Assembly (NCBI GenBank): GCA_944472135.2
Contig: OX235265.1
Location: 91,978,984-92,042,983, forward strand
Length of the DNA: 64,000 nucleotides
Source: Trichobilharzia regenti
Lineage: Eukaryota > Platyhelminthes > Trematoda > Strigeidida > Schistosomatidae
Direction of reading: 5' to 3'
Within the stretch, counting starts at the first letter, position 1; the number at the start of each line of letters is the position of its first letter. The notes under the pieces were generated by a model, which did no database searches, had not been told where the DNA came from, and was given only the letters and a program-made list of their open reading frames with translations. A program made the position numbers and the translations under genes. Positions 52,926 to 63,765 of the stretch are shown here, piece after piece.

Positions 52926-53930
52926 TTTATATAGGCCCAAACCAAGTTCACTTTTAACAGTTTGAAAAAAAATTAGGTATTGGGTATATGATATGCATTA
53001 TAATAACGGTTTTTGTATTTCCCAATGAATGAAAAACAAAACGATATTGTCGCTCTTACTGACGTTTGGCTATTTAGTGCTAATAGATTTATCAAAGTAG
53101 TATTATTAAAGCGAAATTTACAGAATCTCAGCATATATATAGCAAAGAGTTAAGAGGTGAGAAAATAGACTTAGGTCAAGTTAAAAGGACATATTCAAAG
53201 TCAAAATAACAATGAAGATCAATCACTAAACCAAATAACAAAGGTAATAGTACATTTGTTATAGTATCAAAACAAAGTTTACTACCTTCATCTTCGTTCG
53301 TTAGTCTGGGGTCATTTTCTGTTGTCAAGATCGTCTAATATCAGAAGCACTTCATATCAAATGAAATCCAAATTGTCTGAATAGGAATGATGGACTAAAA
53401 CAGAATCTGACCTGGTTAGAAACACCTCTCTCCCCTCACACATGAAGTGACAAAATCAACACGAATGTGATAAGCAAGTTCACTATGTAAACGCACGCTG
53501 CTTTCATAATTTTACACATCTATCAAATCCAACAATCTACACCTGGTTTTGGTTATCTTTACCAATTGATCAACTTGACAACGAAAAATGACCCCAGACT
53601 GACGGACGATGATCAAGTTAGTAAACTTTATTTTGATATCATAACAGACGTACTATTACCTTTGTTATTTGGTTTAGTGATTGATCTTCATTGTTATTTT
53701 GACTTTCAATGTATCGCTTTAACTTGACCTAACTTGTATATTTTATCACCCCTAACTCTTTGTTATACAAATGCTGAGTGGATTTTGTGAATTCCGGTTT
53801 AATAGTACTTTGATAAAGCTATTAGCAGCAGCAATAAATAGCGAAACGTCAGTCAAAGCAATATCGTTTTGTTTTTCATTCATTGGGAAATACAAAAACC
53901 TTTATTATAATGAGTACTTGTTTATATTAT
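52926..53930. repeat. PLE-G ends in inverted arrangement
   Basis: Minus-oriented 3' sequence (about 53000-53320) and plus-oriented C-terminus plus 3' UTR (about 53325-53930) form arms: GAATGAAAAACAAAACGATA at 53027 versus ATCGTTTTGTTTTTCATTC at 53863, and GACTTAGGTCAAGTTAAA versus its reverse. The plus part starts inside the C-terminus (RLISEALHIK equivalent, 53330-53365). Confidence 0.65.
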
Positions 53931-53934
53931 GGAA

Positions 53935-54480
53935 TTCTATATCATACTTGTGTTGATTTCTCCACTTTATGGTGTGTCTGTGCTGGAAGCAGGTGACATT
54001 CTACCTCAATCTCTCATTACTCTCCAGACAATTTATATTCCATATAATACTATGTGATTCTGATATGAGAAATGGTTCGTGATTTTCGGAATTTTTCTGG
54101 ATGATTTCAGTACCGTTAATATTAATCTTGTGGCCTGATTCTATAGTGGGTAGATAGATCCCTGGCTGGTGAATTTTTGAAGTTTTTCTCTTTCCACTGG
54201 ATTTTCTTAATGGTCGAATATATAGGCTCTAATGTGTTCATTTCTCCACATCTCGATTTCTCTCAAGGTTTTTTGTCGATGTATATTACACCTCACTCTA
54301 TGAATTTTGTTTTATTGACACAGTTAGTGTATGAATCCCGTTAGAATTCTTTATGGAACGACAACTGTCATGTCGTTCATGTCTCCGGACACACATTTTC
54401 TGCCATGTTTAATGCTGATTTTTTGTCAATGAAATTCTTTGAATAGACGTTAATATCATTGTAATACCACTGTAAGGCGT
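53935..54480 (-). mobile_element. PLE-G GIY-YIG remnant, minus strand
   Basis: Minus strand: VIYIDKKPREKSRCGEMNTL (about 54220-54280), a GIY-YIG start with YIG changed to YID, then STIKKIQWKEKNFKNSPARD. It parallels NTIYMGQTSREIKIRKNEH of 17580-17860. Frameshifts are present. Confidence 0.55.
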
Positions 54481-54629
54481 AATGTAACAGTGAAGTTTAT
54501 TATTTTATTATCATTATTTACAAAAATGAGTTCTCTTTATGAATTTATATAAAGCAATAAGAAGACATAATTTGTCTAAATCGTGTTGTAATGTATTCGA
54601 ACAATCTGATTCATGACACACGGACTTGT

Positions 54630-54960
54630 CATAGGAATGTATATATATGAAATTAATAAAGAGGTAAGAGGTGAGAAAATAGACTTAGGTCAAGTTAAAA
54701 GGACACAGTGAAGGTCGAAATAACAATGAAGACCACTAAACCAAAGAACAGAGGTAATAAGTAGTACATCTACCGTAGCTGGTACCAAAAACATTTTCCA
54801 AGGAAGGTTTCATGCGATGACGAATTGTTTTCGAACGCATAAAGGTGGCTTAAACTTTCTAATTGCCAGCTAGGGCTTCCACAAACTTTAGGATACGTCC
54901 CGAACACGTTTTATGGATAGGTTTAAAAGACGTCTAAACATCAATTTTATGTCCCGTCTC
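54630..54960 (-). mobile_element. PLE-G-type 3' UTR, minus strand
   Basis: AGGTGAGAAAATAGACTTAG, CAAGTTAAAAGGACAC and GGAAGGTTTCATGCGATGAC match 53155-53250 and 25445-25670 reversed. It runs into GCCAGCTAGGGCTTCC, the segment seen at 25000-25020. Confidence 0.55.
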
Positions 54961-55148
54961 TATAAAATGCTTCGCGAAAGAAGAGCTTGGTCTCCTGTTC
55001 TCACCGTTAATATGTTCCATTCGTTTCTCGAGCCATTTAGGAATATGCTCTGAAGCCAGCCTTTACTTGCAGAGATCGATGAGTCCTCCCTATATATGTG
55101 TGGTGACACGTACATTCAAACTGGTAAATACAGTGGGATGTGACATCA
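54961..55148 (-). mobile_element. PLE-D GIY-YIG C-terminal fragment
   Basis: Minus strand: EHIPKWLEKRMEHINGEN (about 54998-55052), matching EHIPKWLVNHIENPN at 13150-13195, then SSSFAKHFIETGHKI. The GIY-YIG start itself (CGDTYIQTGKYS, 55096-55131) sits in plus orientation beside it, so the domain was split and partly inverted. Confidence 0.6.
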
Positions 55149-55408
55149 TTTTTTGCATGTTCAGAGGGCTTAGATGGATGGATATATTGGCTTCACATTC
55201 TCAATTATTATTATTATGTTAGTTGCGTAAAAAGTCTTTTTAACAGCAACTTTTAGTCTTTGTCTAGTCATCAAGCTGCTTTGATTACACATATAGGATA
55301 GCTTGATGTACACGTCTTTCTTAGAGGCGGGTTGGAGATTGGGTCTTGGTGTTCTGACTACTTTGTATCTCCTGATGAACTTGTCTGGATAGTTGTTATC
55401 AGCCAAAA

Positions 55409-55585
55409 ATGTGCGTGGTGGTTAGGACTCTCGCCGACCATGACCATGGTCCGAGGTTTGATCCCCTGACGACGCACACCTGATATCAATGGTGGGCCTG
55501 CAAAATTTGGGCTACCCATATCCATGCTGAAAATTCCATACTTGTACCAAAAATACAGTGTGGAATCAAGCTGTAAAGAGAAATT
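55409..55585 (+). mobile_element. SINE-A nested in PLE-D
   Basis: Plus-strand copy with a shortened head (TGTGCGTGGTGGTTAGG; about 8 bp of the A-box region are missing), body ACCTGATATCAATGGTGGG, tail GTGGAATCAAGCTGTAAAG. The PLE-D frame resumes on either side with nothing lost, apart from an A-rich tail. Confidence 0.85.
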
Positions 55586-55821
55586 AAAAAAACCAGAGTT
55601 TTTGTCACCTTTCTTTCTTCTTCATCAAGTGTATCTTCAGTGCATGTTCGTTGGGTTCTACTGAAGAGGCACCTTACTAAGTCTTTTTCGTACCTAACAG
55701 GGCAGAAACTGTGGTAATGAAAATACTGTCCTGTCCAGGTAGGTTTTCTATAAATAGATCGTTTTATTGACCCATCAAGCCTTCGACTAAGCAATATGTC
55801 TAGGAAAGATAAACAATTATC

Positions 55822-56196
55822 TTACTCTTCTACATATGTAAGTGATATGCTATTCTGAACTTCATTCATTCGATGTAAAATTGAGGTGGCAGAACAAAAA
55901 TTATCACTGATAATGACAATGTCGTCTACATATCTTCTATAAATTGGCATATTTTCGATTAAATCCTCCGATAAACTCTTAATGTATGACATATAAATAT
56001 CTGCTAAAAGGAGCCCTAAGAGATTTCCCATAGCAACACCATCAACTCGGCTGAAACAATCACCTTCAAATGTAAACCTAACATTGTTAGTACATAGAAG
56101 TAATAAATCCCTTAAATTAGATATATGAAACGGGATGAAAAAATTGTTTGTGGAAATATAATCACACAAAATGTCAACTGTTTTGATCAAAGGCAC
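55822..56196 (-). pseudogene. PLE-D RT palm, 124 codons open
   Basis: Motif B begins at residue about 56 (SRVDGVAMG) and motif C YVDD at residue about 89-92. Both catalytic Asp of motif C are intact. The frame breaks before it (near 56200, a stop and frameshift from the N-terminal stretch) and after it (near 55820, stop after TYVEE). Confidence 0.75.
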
Positions 56197-56218
56197 ATTA
56201 GTAAATAACCAGTTTACA

Positions 56219-56638
56219 TCATGAAGCGTACATATTCTTATTCATAATGTTAATATTACTATCGTTAAGAAAATCAACCAATTCAAGTGTATCTTTGAAC
56301 ACATACTTGCAGAATTGTGTTTTGACCGAATGCAATAATTCTGCTAACAATTTAGCAAGTTTATGCGCTGGGGATTTGCACATTGACAATATAGGACGTA
56401 GAGGATTATTGGGTTTATGTATTTTCGGCAAACCATACATATGCGGGAATTTACAATCTAATGGTTGTAATGAGTCACATTTACCTTTACTTATAGCATT
56501 TCGGCCATGAAGCTTCACTAGATTAAATGTGACTGTGCCCTGCAACAACTGAATATCTTCTGAAGAGGGATCACGGCTAAATTTGTTTTTATTATCATGA
56601 ATAGACATCATTTTAGATTTGCAGTCAGTTTTATTCAT
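56219..56638 (-). pseudogene. PLE-D RT N-terminal stretch, 139 codons open
   Basis: Carries YGLPKIHKPNNPLRPILS (residues about 69-86), a signature of PLE reverse transcriptases, and upstream residues typical of the PLE N-terminal extension. It is truncated on its 5' side at about 56640, where SINE-B sequence begins. Confidence 0.75.
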
Positions 56639-56654
56639 AATGACGACTCCAGAA

Positions 56655-56800
56655 TTCCTTCACGTTCCCAGTGGAATGTAAGGCTTTAAATTAGAGTTTT
56701 GAAATTTCGATAGCAATGGTATTTATTATATTTTACAAGATGAGGTTGCTAGTCCTATACCCTATTTACCAGTCTATTTACTGGCTTACAAGCGATTTAA
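56655..56800 (-). mobile_element. SINE-B 3' fragment
   Basis: Minus strand tail and body only: TTCCTTCACGTTCCCAGTGG, then TTTTACAAGATGAGGTTGC. The head is missing. Confidence 0.7.
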
Positions 56801-57148
56801 TCTGTACTAGCATGTGACAAAATCATTCACAGCATATTTTCATTTGATAAGAAATCTATTACACAGTCCGGCAACAAGATAAACAAATTGGGCAAAAAAA
56901 GAAAACAAGAATCAGATATGTATATTTAGAAAAACTGTTATGTAAACATGTGGGAAATGATAAAATGAAATAGTAAGTAGGCTAAACAGTATCAACAAAA
57001 TCTAACAGAGGGAAGGATATTATTGGAAATGACACACACTGTAATGACTTAGATTAATACTTCATGTGATTTCCGGACTGCCCCTTTGTATTAGTAATTA
57101 GTCAACTCTGCAGGAAATAATAAAGAACATAGGACCAAGAGATAGAAC
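56801..57148. other. No feature recognised
   Basis: AT-rich, no motif. Confidence 0.3.
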
Positions 57149-57845
57149 TTGCATCTGAATGTCAGATAAAGTTACACTAGAGTGATTAAAGGTATATTTC
57201 TCCGGGGGATCAGGGAACTTCATATGGGACTCGGTTGTTCTGCAACCTTTTCAATAGCTTTATTCTTACATCATAGTATCTTTAATTTATCACATCGGTT
57301 ATCTAATCCTCAAAAAGGTTACATCTGCTCTCTGTTGGTTCAAATGAGAAATGCTAGCGTTGGAAGGACTACATGCCCCCCCCTGATAAATAAAAGATAA
57401 CATTGTGGTGAGAGCTGGTTGTTAGTCAAAATTGGTGGACAGTAATTTACGTCAATGTTTATGCTCTCAATATTGGTCGTGAGAAAAATGAGAACAAAGG
57501 CTTTGCGTAGGCGGATACAGTTGACACATATAGGTGATCTGACATTCAAGAAACAGCCACAAAGAGATGCAAGGTTAACTTTCTGTGAGAAACAACCAAT
57601 CAGTGGACTGTGTTTTTCTGTTAACAATAATCTATAATAATGTATATGAAAATCTATAAATATCTGTTGATTTTCTTAATAAACGATCTGTTTCCTGGCC
57701 CTTGTCTTCTGTTGTTACACTATGATGTAAAAAGTACCATATTGAAAAGGTTACAGAACAACCGACTCTCACATAAAGTTCCCGGATTCTCAGGTGAAAT
57801 GTGTCTTCAATCATTCTAATTTAACTTTGTCCGACATTCAGATGA
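57149..57845. repeat. Inverted repeat (about 130-bp arms) enclosing an LTR-like unit
   Basis: Left arm about 57149-57283 and right arm about 57717-57845 are diverged reverse complements (CGGTTGTTCTGCAACCTTTTC versus GAAAAGGTTACAGAACAACCG). The LTR-like unit 57407-57718 lies in between. Confidence 0.6.
57407..57718 (+). mobile_element. LTR-like repeat, second copy
   Basis: Almost identical to 33216-33716 without its SINE. Begins TGTGGTGAGAGCTGG and ends TTGTTACA, with AATAAACG about 50 bp before the end. No TSD and no internal region were seen. Confidence 0.5.
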
Positions 57846-57849
57846 AAAT

Positions 57850-58540
57850 TCCATCTCTTGGTTTAAATTTCTATGTTATTTCGTCCAGAGTTAATGAAAT
57901 AGATAGAAATATGAAGTTCGGAAATCCTACAACTCAGCCACAGAACTTACCTCTAATAAGTGATATGCCAAATTACTTAAAATCCCCTTTCATGCACACA
58001 TACGCACACAGACACGCACATCCATGTGTTAACAGAGAAACGATTTTGCTTTTGCAATCTCTATACTTAATTAATCAGGAACCCTTCAGTAGGAATCATT
58101 TTTGAATTAAGAAAGATGAAAATAAATATATAATATAAGTTTTTTCCTACCTAACGATGTAGAACGTTCGATGGTGGATAGACTTTGAAATTATGCTCAA
58201 AATGCCGTCACACGGTCACGCGTACATGACTTTAGATAAGTAACATTTATTCAATGAATTCAAGCGCTTAGGATGTTACTCTTAAAAGCAAAATAAAAAG
58301 TAGGAATCTCTTTTTGACGACTATACTCGTAGGTGTTCATGGATGCATCTACACATTGTCCCTCTGGGACGGTAGGAGTAAAATGTGAAGAAAGTCGATG
58401 TGTAGAGATGCAGAAAAGAAAGACCTCTGCGAAAAGCCCTCCTTTCGAAAACTATTTCCACCACTAAAACTGAGCTAGATAACTACTTCACTGATATTAT
58501 TCATGCAAGAGCTGGAGTGAGACTCTGTGTGTGTGTAGCA
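57850..58540. other. No recognised gene; unassigned open frame 57794-58105
   Basis: A 103-codon plus-strand frame (with LGLNFYVISSRVNEIDRN) overlaps the right arm of the inverted repeat. It has no recognisable domain and may be chance or a decayed element. The rest is AT-rich. Confidence 0.3.
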
Positions 58541-58544
58541 AAGT

Positions 58545-59760
58545 TATATTATTATTATTTCCTTTAATGCCTAGAGAAACATAGGGCTTCAGCCTCACGT
58601 CTCCATTGAGTTCGGTTCTCTGCCAACGTTTTCACCTGCCTCTAAGTCTGCGCACATGTTTTCATCTCCTCTTCACATGACTTCCTTCAAGTCACCATCG
58701 CACTAAAAACCAACTCGCCGCTTCCCTTTCGGGTTCCACTCGAGCGATGGCTTGTCTAGTGATGTCACTTGATGATTTGTTTCCTCAGAGTATGGCCAGC
58801 CAATCCATCTTCATTTCTTCCTGCATATTTGTTGCACAATCGGTTCCTGGTTGATTCGCTCATCGCCAGAGATCCCTGTTGCTGATCGTTTCTCGCCGGC
58901 CATCTGATCTTGAGTATTGAGCGAAGACAGCTGTTAATGAAGGTCTGTAGTTGGTTCGAGGTGCTCTCTATGACGCGCCAAGTCTCTGATCCATCCGTAT
59001 AGTGAGTAGCATTGACTTCACATTGTAATTGAGAATCCATATCTTATTTTCATTGTCATGCTGAGTAGGACTGTTGACCCCTACGCAGACTTGAGAGTGA
59101 TGAAAGCTTGTCTTGCTTTCCCGATCCTTGCTTTGATATCCTCGTCAGTTCCTTTCGCCTGTAAAATGAAACGATGCTTCCAAGGTAGGTAGGTAGGTAG
59201 GTAGGTAGGTAGGTTGCTGAATGTTATCTGTTGTTGTTGATAATGTTGCTATTGGTTAGTAATCTCCATCACCTCTGTTTTCTCTATGATAACTTGGAGT
59301 CCTATCTTAGATGCTTCTTCTACCAGATCGTTGCTTTTCACTTGCATATCTTCCAGTTTCTCGTGGGAAATCAGACATATATCATCAGCGAAGTCCAAAT
59401 CCTCCAAGTTCTTGTTTTGTGTGGGTCCATTTTATGCCTGTTTCCTCGCTGCTCAGCCCACTCTCTGTCTCATTATCTAATCTACTGCAATCAGAAAAAG
59501 CATTGGCGATAGTAGGCAGCCGGCTTGTCTTACTCCCGTCTTCCCTTCTTCGAAGGATTCCGTAAGTTTCCCATTGTGGATTACTTGGTATGCAGCATTG
59601 TCGTACAACTGTTGGATGAGATGTATAATTGTCGGCGGCAACCCTTGGTAGTAGCGAATTAGTTTCCAAATCACCAGCTCTCGATCGACGCTACACTATC
59701 GAAGGCCTTTTCAAAGTCGATGAAGTTGAAATAGAGAGACAGTTGTATATGTTCATCATC
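58545..59760 (-). mobile_element. RTE LINE, RT palm with FADD to 3' end
   Basis: Minus strand: VIWKLIRYYQGLPPTIIHLI (about 59610-59670), KTGVRQAGCLLSPMLFLIAV (59480-59540, motif B), NLEDLDFADDICLISHEKLE (59350-59410, FADD at 59392-59381), IEKTEVMEITNQ, then a TAGG tetranucleotide run (59183-59214) and the post-RT region to the 3' tail at 58560-58590. All three RT motifs seen are intact in sequence but spread over shifted frames. Mirror image of 60640-61975. Confidence 0.85.
59183..59214. repeat. TAGG tetranucleotide tract within RTE coding region
   Basis: About eight repeats, at the same RTE position as the much longer CCTA tract at 61203-61336 (minus-strand reading is CCTA). Confidence 0.9.
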
Positions 59761-60109
59761 AATTATGCAAATTTTTTTTACATTGAATGCGATAAAAACA
59801 ATTTTATCATATTAAATAACAAGTCAACATATCTCAAGTAAACAACAATTTACAGAATAACAAGTAATTTTATCACAAAAGCATAAGTTATTTAAAAAAA
59901 AGTAATTTTATTTAGTTTTAGTTTCTCCCCCATTAACATGAAAATATACTTTCAGCATAATTAACATAATCCTTAATCCACTGACAGTGAATAATAAATT
60001 ATTTTTGAAAAATAACACTTTTTAAATTTTAATGAATTAAAACAAAGAATCTAATATTTGTTCAATATATACATTGAACTTTTTTTATTAGTGTTGGATA
60101 ACTTTGTTT
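59761..60109. other. No feature recognised
   Basis: Very AT-rich spacer. Confidence 0.3.
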
Positions 60110-60565
60110 ATAAGGTAGAACATAGAAAAAAAATGCTTCTTTTCAACAACATTATTTTCAATTCGTTGTACAAGTTGTATTTCTTTGTCACAGAGAAAAG
60201 GTATTAAGTGGTGGCACTTAAACACTGCTCACGACTCCATACACATTTTATATGACGAGAATAAAGATAGTTACAAAAAAAACAAGTGAAGTGGTATTAA
60301 GAGTTTTAAAAATAAGGCATGTGTTGTCGAAATAAAACAAAGAATTTAAAGTATGATGAGGATAACATTAAGGAAGTAGGAGAAGATGAAGTGAAGTGGA
60401 ATGAATTCAAGTGATAAAATCAAATACATATATATGTATAAAAAAAAGAACATTACCATATGACCATGGTGAAGAAACCAGATTAACAAAATGTCTCTGA
60501 ATACATTTACGTTTACGTTTTTGTGCATGTTTAGCTATGCCTTCGGCCATACATAAATGAAGAAA
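60110..60565 (-). mobile_element. PLE-H 3' UTR, diverged copy
   Basis: GTATTAAGTGGTGGCACTTAA, GAAGATGAAGTGAAGTGGAA, CATTACCATATGACCATGG and TTAGCTATGCCTTCGGCCA parallel the left arm of the 18140-19130 hairpin. Confidence 0.6.
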
Positions 60566-60639
60566 ATGTATACTTTAAGAATGACTGAATTTAACCATGT
60601 ATTGATCGAGTCGCCACACTGCGGATCATCATTGAACAG

Positions 60640-61975
60640 ATTTTGGAATGGCAGTCACCTCTCTACCTCACTTAACTTCATCGACTTTGAAAAGGCCCTC
60701 GACGGCGTCGATCGAGAGATGATTTGAAAATTACTTCGCTATTACGGGATGCCACCGAGAATTATACATCTCATCCAACAGTTGTACGACAATGATGCAT
60801 GCCAAATAATACATAACGCGAAACTTACGGAATCCTTCAGAGAAGTAAAACCCGCAGTAAGACAAGCTGGCTTCCTACTATATCCAATGATTTTCCTGAT
60901 TGCAGTAGATTGGATAATGAGACAGACAGTGGGCTGAGCAGCGAGGAAACAGGCATAAAATGGACCCATATAAAAAACATGGAGGATCTGGAGTTCGACG
61001 ATGATGTATGTTAGATTTCCCACAAAAAACTGGAAAATGTCCATATCGAAAGCAACAAGTTGGCAGAAGACGCATCCAGCGAAGATATGACTCCAGGTGA
61101 ACATAGAGAAAACAGATGTAGTGATGAACACTCCTGGGCAACAGCAACAACAACAGACAATAATCAGCATGAATGGAAGGAACCTGAAAGAAACAAATTC
61201 CTTTACCTACCTACCTACCTACCTACCTACCTACCTACCTACCTACCTACCTACCTACCTACCTACCTACCTACCTACCTACCTACCTACCTACCTACCT
61301 AACTACCTATCTAACTACCTACCTACCTACCTACCTGTGAAGCGTCGTTTCATTTTACAGGCGAAAGGAACTGACGAGGATATCAAAGCAAGGATCGGGA
61401 AAGCAAGACAAGCTTTCATCACTCTCAAGTCTGTGTGGGGGTCAACAGCCCTACTCAGCATGACAATGAAAATAAGATATTGATTCTCAATTCCAATGTG
61501 AAGTCAATGCTACTCACTATACGGATGGATCAGAGACTTGGCGCGTCATAGAGAGCACCTCGAACCACCTACAGACCTTCATTAACAGCTGTCTTCGCTC
61601 AATACATCGGTCAGGATCGTATGGCCGGCGAGAAACGATCAGCAACAGGGATCTCTGGCGATGAGCGAATCAACCAGGAACCGATTGTGAAGCAAATATG
61701 CAGGAAGAAATGGAGTTGGATCGGCTGGCCATACTCTGAGGAAACAAATCATCAAGTGACATCACTAGACAAGCCATCGCTCGAGTGGAACTCGAAAGGG
61801 AAGCGGCGAGTTGGTTTTTAGTGCGACGGTGACTCGAAGGAAGTCATGTGAAGAGGAGATGAAAACATGTGCGCAGACTTGGAGGCAGGTGAAAACGTTG
61901 GCAGAGAACCGAACTCAATGGAGACGTGAGGCTGAAGCCCTATGTTCCTCTAGGAATTAAAGGAAATACTAATGA
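60640..61975 (+). mobile_element. RTE LINE, RT palm to 3' end, with CCTA expansion
   Basis: INFIDFEKALDGVDREMI (60666-60722, motif A), RYYGMPPRIIHLIQQLYDND (60740-60797), AVRQAGFLLYPMIFLIAVDW (60856-60915, motif B), LEFDDDVC (about 60988-61011, FADD changed to FDDD), then EHRENRCSDE and a CCTA run (61203-61336), GTDEDIKARIGKARQAFITL (61370-61430), and the 3' tail GAAGCCCTATGTTCCTCTAGG at 61936-61956. Frame breaks throughout. Confidence 0.85.
61203..61336 (+). repeat. CCTA tetranucleotide expansion inside RTE ORF
   Basis: About 33 CCTA units, with two interruptions near 61302-61316. In one frame it reads as a run of Leu-Pro-Thr-Tyr repeats. The seed is the ACCTACCTT that encodes the conserved T-Y-L of RTE ORF2. 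Confidence 0.95.
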
Positions 61976-62455
61976 CCATGTAGATAGTTCTGTGGCTGAT
62001 TTATATGAAGTTGAACGGTCTGACTTGACTGGACATCATCCTTTTCTCACTTAGCATCAACCATTCTTGATAATGTTCAGCTGCACATTTCCAGATAAGC
62101 TCCTAAGAAGATCTGATGTAATCAGCTTCACAGGATCATGTGAAATAGTGGGGATACACACAGAGTTGAGAGTTATTCTTATTCTTAACACTATGAGTAG
62201 AGACTTAAAAAAGAGGAATACAGAGGAATAATGAAGAAAAAAAGGGGGATTGTTATGACCGTTAATACTCTTGGTAGTTTGCGCTTACGAACTCTCTACC
62301 TAGTCACTTTGCCAGCCTACTGTTCTAATAAATATTAGCAACAACAACAACGACACAATAAGATACCACCGAAAAAGCGACCCCAGAAGACAAGAAAGCT
62401 GACCATTGACGTAGAGAGCTTTCGCTGTCTTGAATCAACAGTAAAAGGAGTTGAC
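61976..62455. other. No feature recognised
   Basis: No coding signal or repeat partner found. A CAA tract lies at 62340-62352. Confidence 0.3.
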
Positions 62456-62470
62456 AGCAATTGCGTATAT

Positions 62471-62705
62471 TTTTTTATGACTTCAGGTTGCCGGTGGAAC
62501 ATAGGCTTTCAAAATAGAGCTGCTAAATTTCGATAGCAGTGGTGTTCATTTTTTACGGATAAGGTTGCTAGCCTCATGCCCAACCTTCCCTCTTCACTGG
62601 TCTTATTGCTGGCTTAGCGCGGTAAAGGATTGCGTTAGTGGTCGAGGATCGGACACCAGACCACGTGCGGCGTAGTCGGCGAGCATTCTACCGCTATGAC
62701 ACCAA
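62471..62705 (-). mobile_element. SINE-B with TSD
   Basis: Minus strand: decayed tail and body (GGATAAGGTTGCTAGCCTC), B-box degraded, head near 62640-62705. A TSD, AGCAATTGC(G/C)TATAT, is at 62456-62470 and 62706-62720 with one mismatch. Confidence 0.8.
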
Positions 62706-62720
62706 AGCAATTGCCTATAT

Positions 62721-63060
62721 AAATACTTTAAATGGTGCTGGGAAACACTGATAAATTAAAACAATCAACAACCAATAGGATTACAAGGCCAAAAGCGGGA
62801 GAGGGAATATCGATTGTACCATAGAGATAAATGTAATAATATAGAAAAAACTAAGTCTGTATAACAGAAAGATGATATAAATATATATCAAAGGCTAAAT
62901 TTTACCCCACGTTTTACTAAATGAATCGTATCAAAAGTTTTGTTTAACTAACCATATTATATAACAAAAGTTTGGTAAATCAAAATGAATTTTCAAAGTT
63001 CCAATATTTAATATGAAGTCTTTTGTTTTCACTCCAGATATATACATATATATGTATATA
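62721..63060. other. No feature recognised
   Basis: Very AT-rich. Confidence 0.3.
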
Positions 63061-63275
63061 TTGTGATATATAACACTCTCCGAAAACGTGTGGCTGAACA
63101 CTATCCGTTTTGGTTATTGAAAGGCGAACGTAGAACTGCGAAGTCATCTATTTGTGATCACCTGTTAGAGTCTGGTCATTCAGCCAACCACACATGGTTC
63201 ATCCTTCAAGGTTATCTACATGGTAAAATTGAATCACTCCAAGAGTTTACGTTTTCTTCACTTATGCATAGCTAG
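63061..63275 (+). mobile_element. PLE-H C-terminal coding end
   Basis: A 70-codon stretch: RVAEHYPFWLLKGERRTAKS (about residues 9-28) and SICDHLLESGHSANHTWFIL. This is the part of the GIY-YIG domain after the YIG motif, where PLE proteins show a conserved H-L-x-x-S/T-G-H. It stops before a 3' UTR of the 18140-19130 type. The upstream domain is missing. Confidence 0.7.
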
Positions 63276-63765
63276 CCAAAGCTTTAGCTATACATGAACA
63301 GAAACCTAAATTATATGTTCAAAAACGTTTTGTCAAACCCCTTTCTTTACCTTGGTCATAGTAATGTTCTTTCTAGTTTTGTTTTATTTTATTTTATCAC
63401 TTGAATTCATTCCACTTCACTTCACATCACATCTTCATTCTTATCGTAATCGTACTCCTAATTTTTTTTTAATTTTTAGACAATGCTTGACATTTTTTGT
63501 TAAAATATTTTTGGTATCAATTCACTTATAAAACAATCTTTCATAATTTTGTAATCCATCCACTTCAACTCTTCGCCTTATAACATTTTAATTATCGCTA
63601 TTCTATCACATATATATGTATATTGACTGAGCAATTATTTAGTGCCACTTAATAACCTTTTTCTGTAATATAAATACGACTGTACAGCTTGAAGATGAAG
63701 TCGTTGAAAGGAAACTTCTTCGCTGAACTAAATTAAACCGTGATTTTACTTATGAATAAAGGTAT
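63276..63765 (+). mobile_element. PLE-H 3' UTR
   Basis: Matches the right arm of the long hairpin (18669-19108): AAACCTAAATTATATGTTC, TTTCTTTACCTTGGTCATAG, TTTTTGGTATCAATTCACTT, and the end motif TGAAGATGAAGTCGTTGAAAG. This copy links the hairpin arms to a PLE coding end. Confidence 0.8.

Larger units (their letters stand above)
55150..56640 (-). mobile_element. PLE-D: best-preserved RT, with YVDD, interrupted by SINE-A
   Basis: Minus strand, in order: 56219-56638 (HMYGLPKIHKPNNPLRPILS, RT N-terminal motif; FCKYVFKDTLELVDFLND); 55822-56196 (RVDGVAMGNLLGLLLADIYM, motif B with GSP changed to GNL; RRYVDDIVIISDNF, motif C at 55932-55921); 55590-55794 (FLDILLSRRLDGSIKRSIYR, KPTWTGQYFHYHSFCPV); SINE-A; then 55170-55406 (ADNNYPDKFIRRYKVV, the linker). 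GIY-YIG is damaged at 54961-55148. Only a few frame breaks separate long open stretches. Confidence 0.85.

Noticed and set aside
59231..59565. Plus-strand ORFs of 64-93 codons
   Set aside because: These are antisense shadows of the RTE RT domain, which reads convincingly on the minus strand.
61060..61302. A tandem LPTY repeat protein
   Set aside because: The repeat is the CCTA microsatellite inside a decayed RTE ORF.
62260..62350. A second LTR end (TGTTATGACC onward)
   Set aside because: No matching end, partner copy or TSD could be found.
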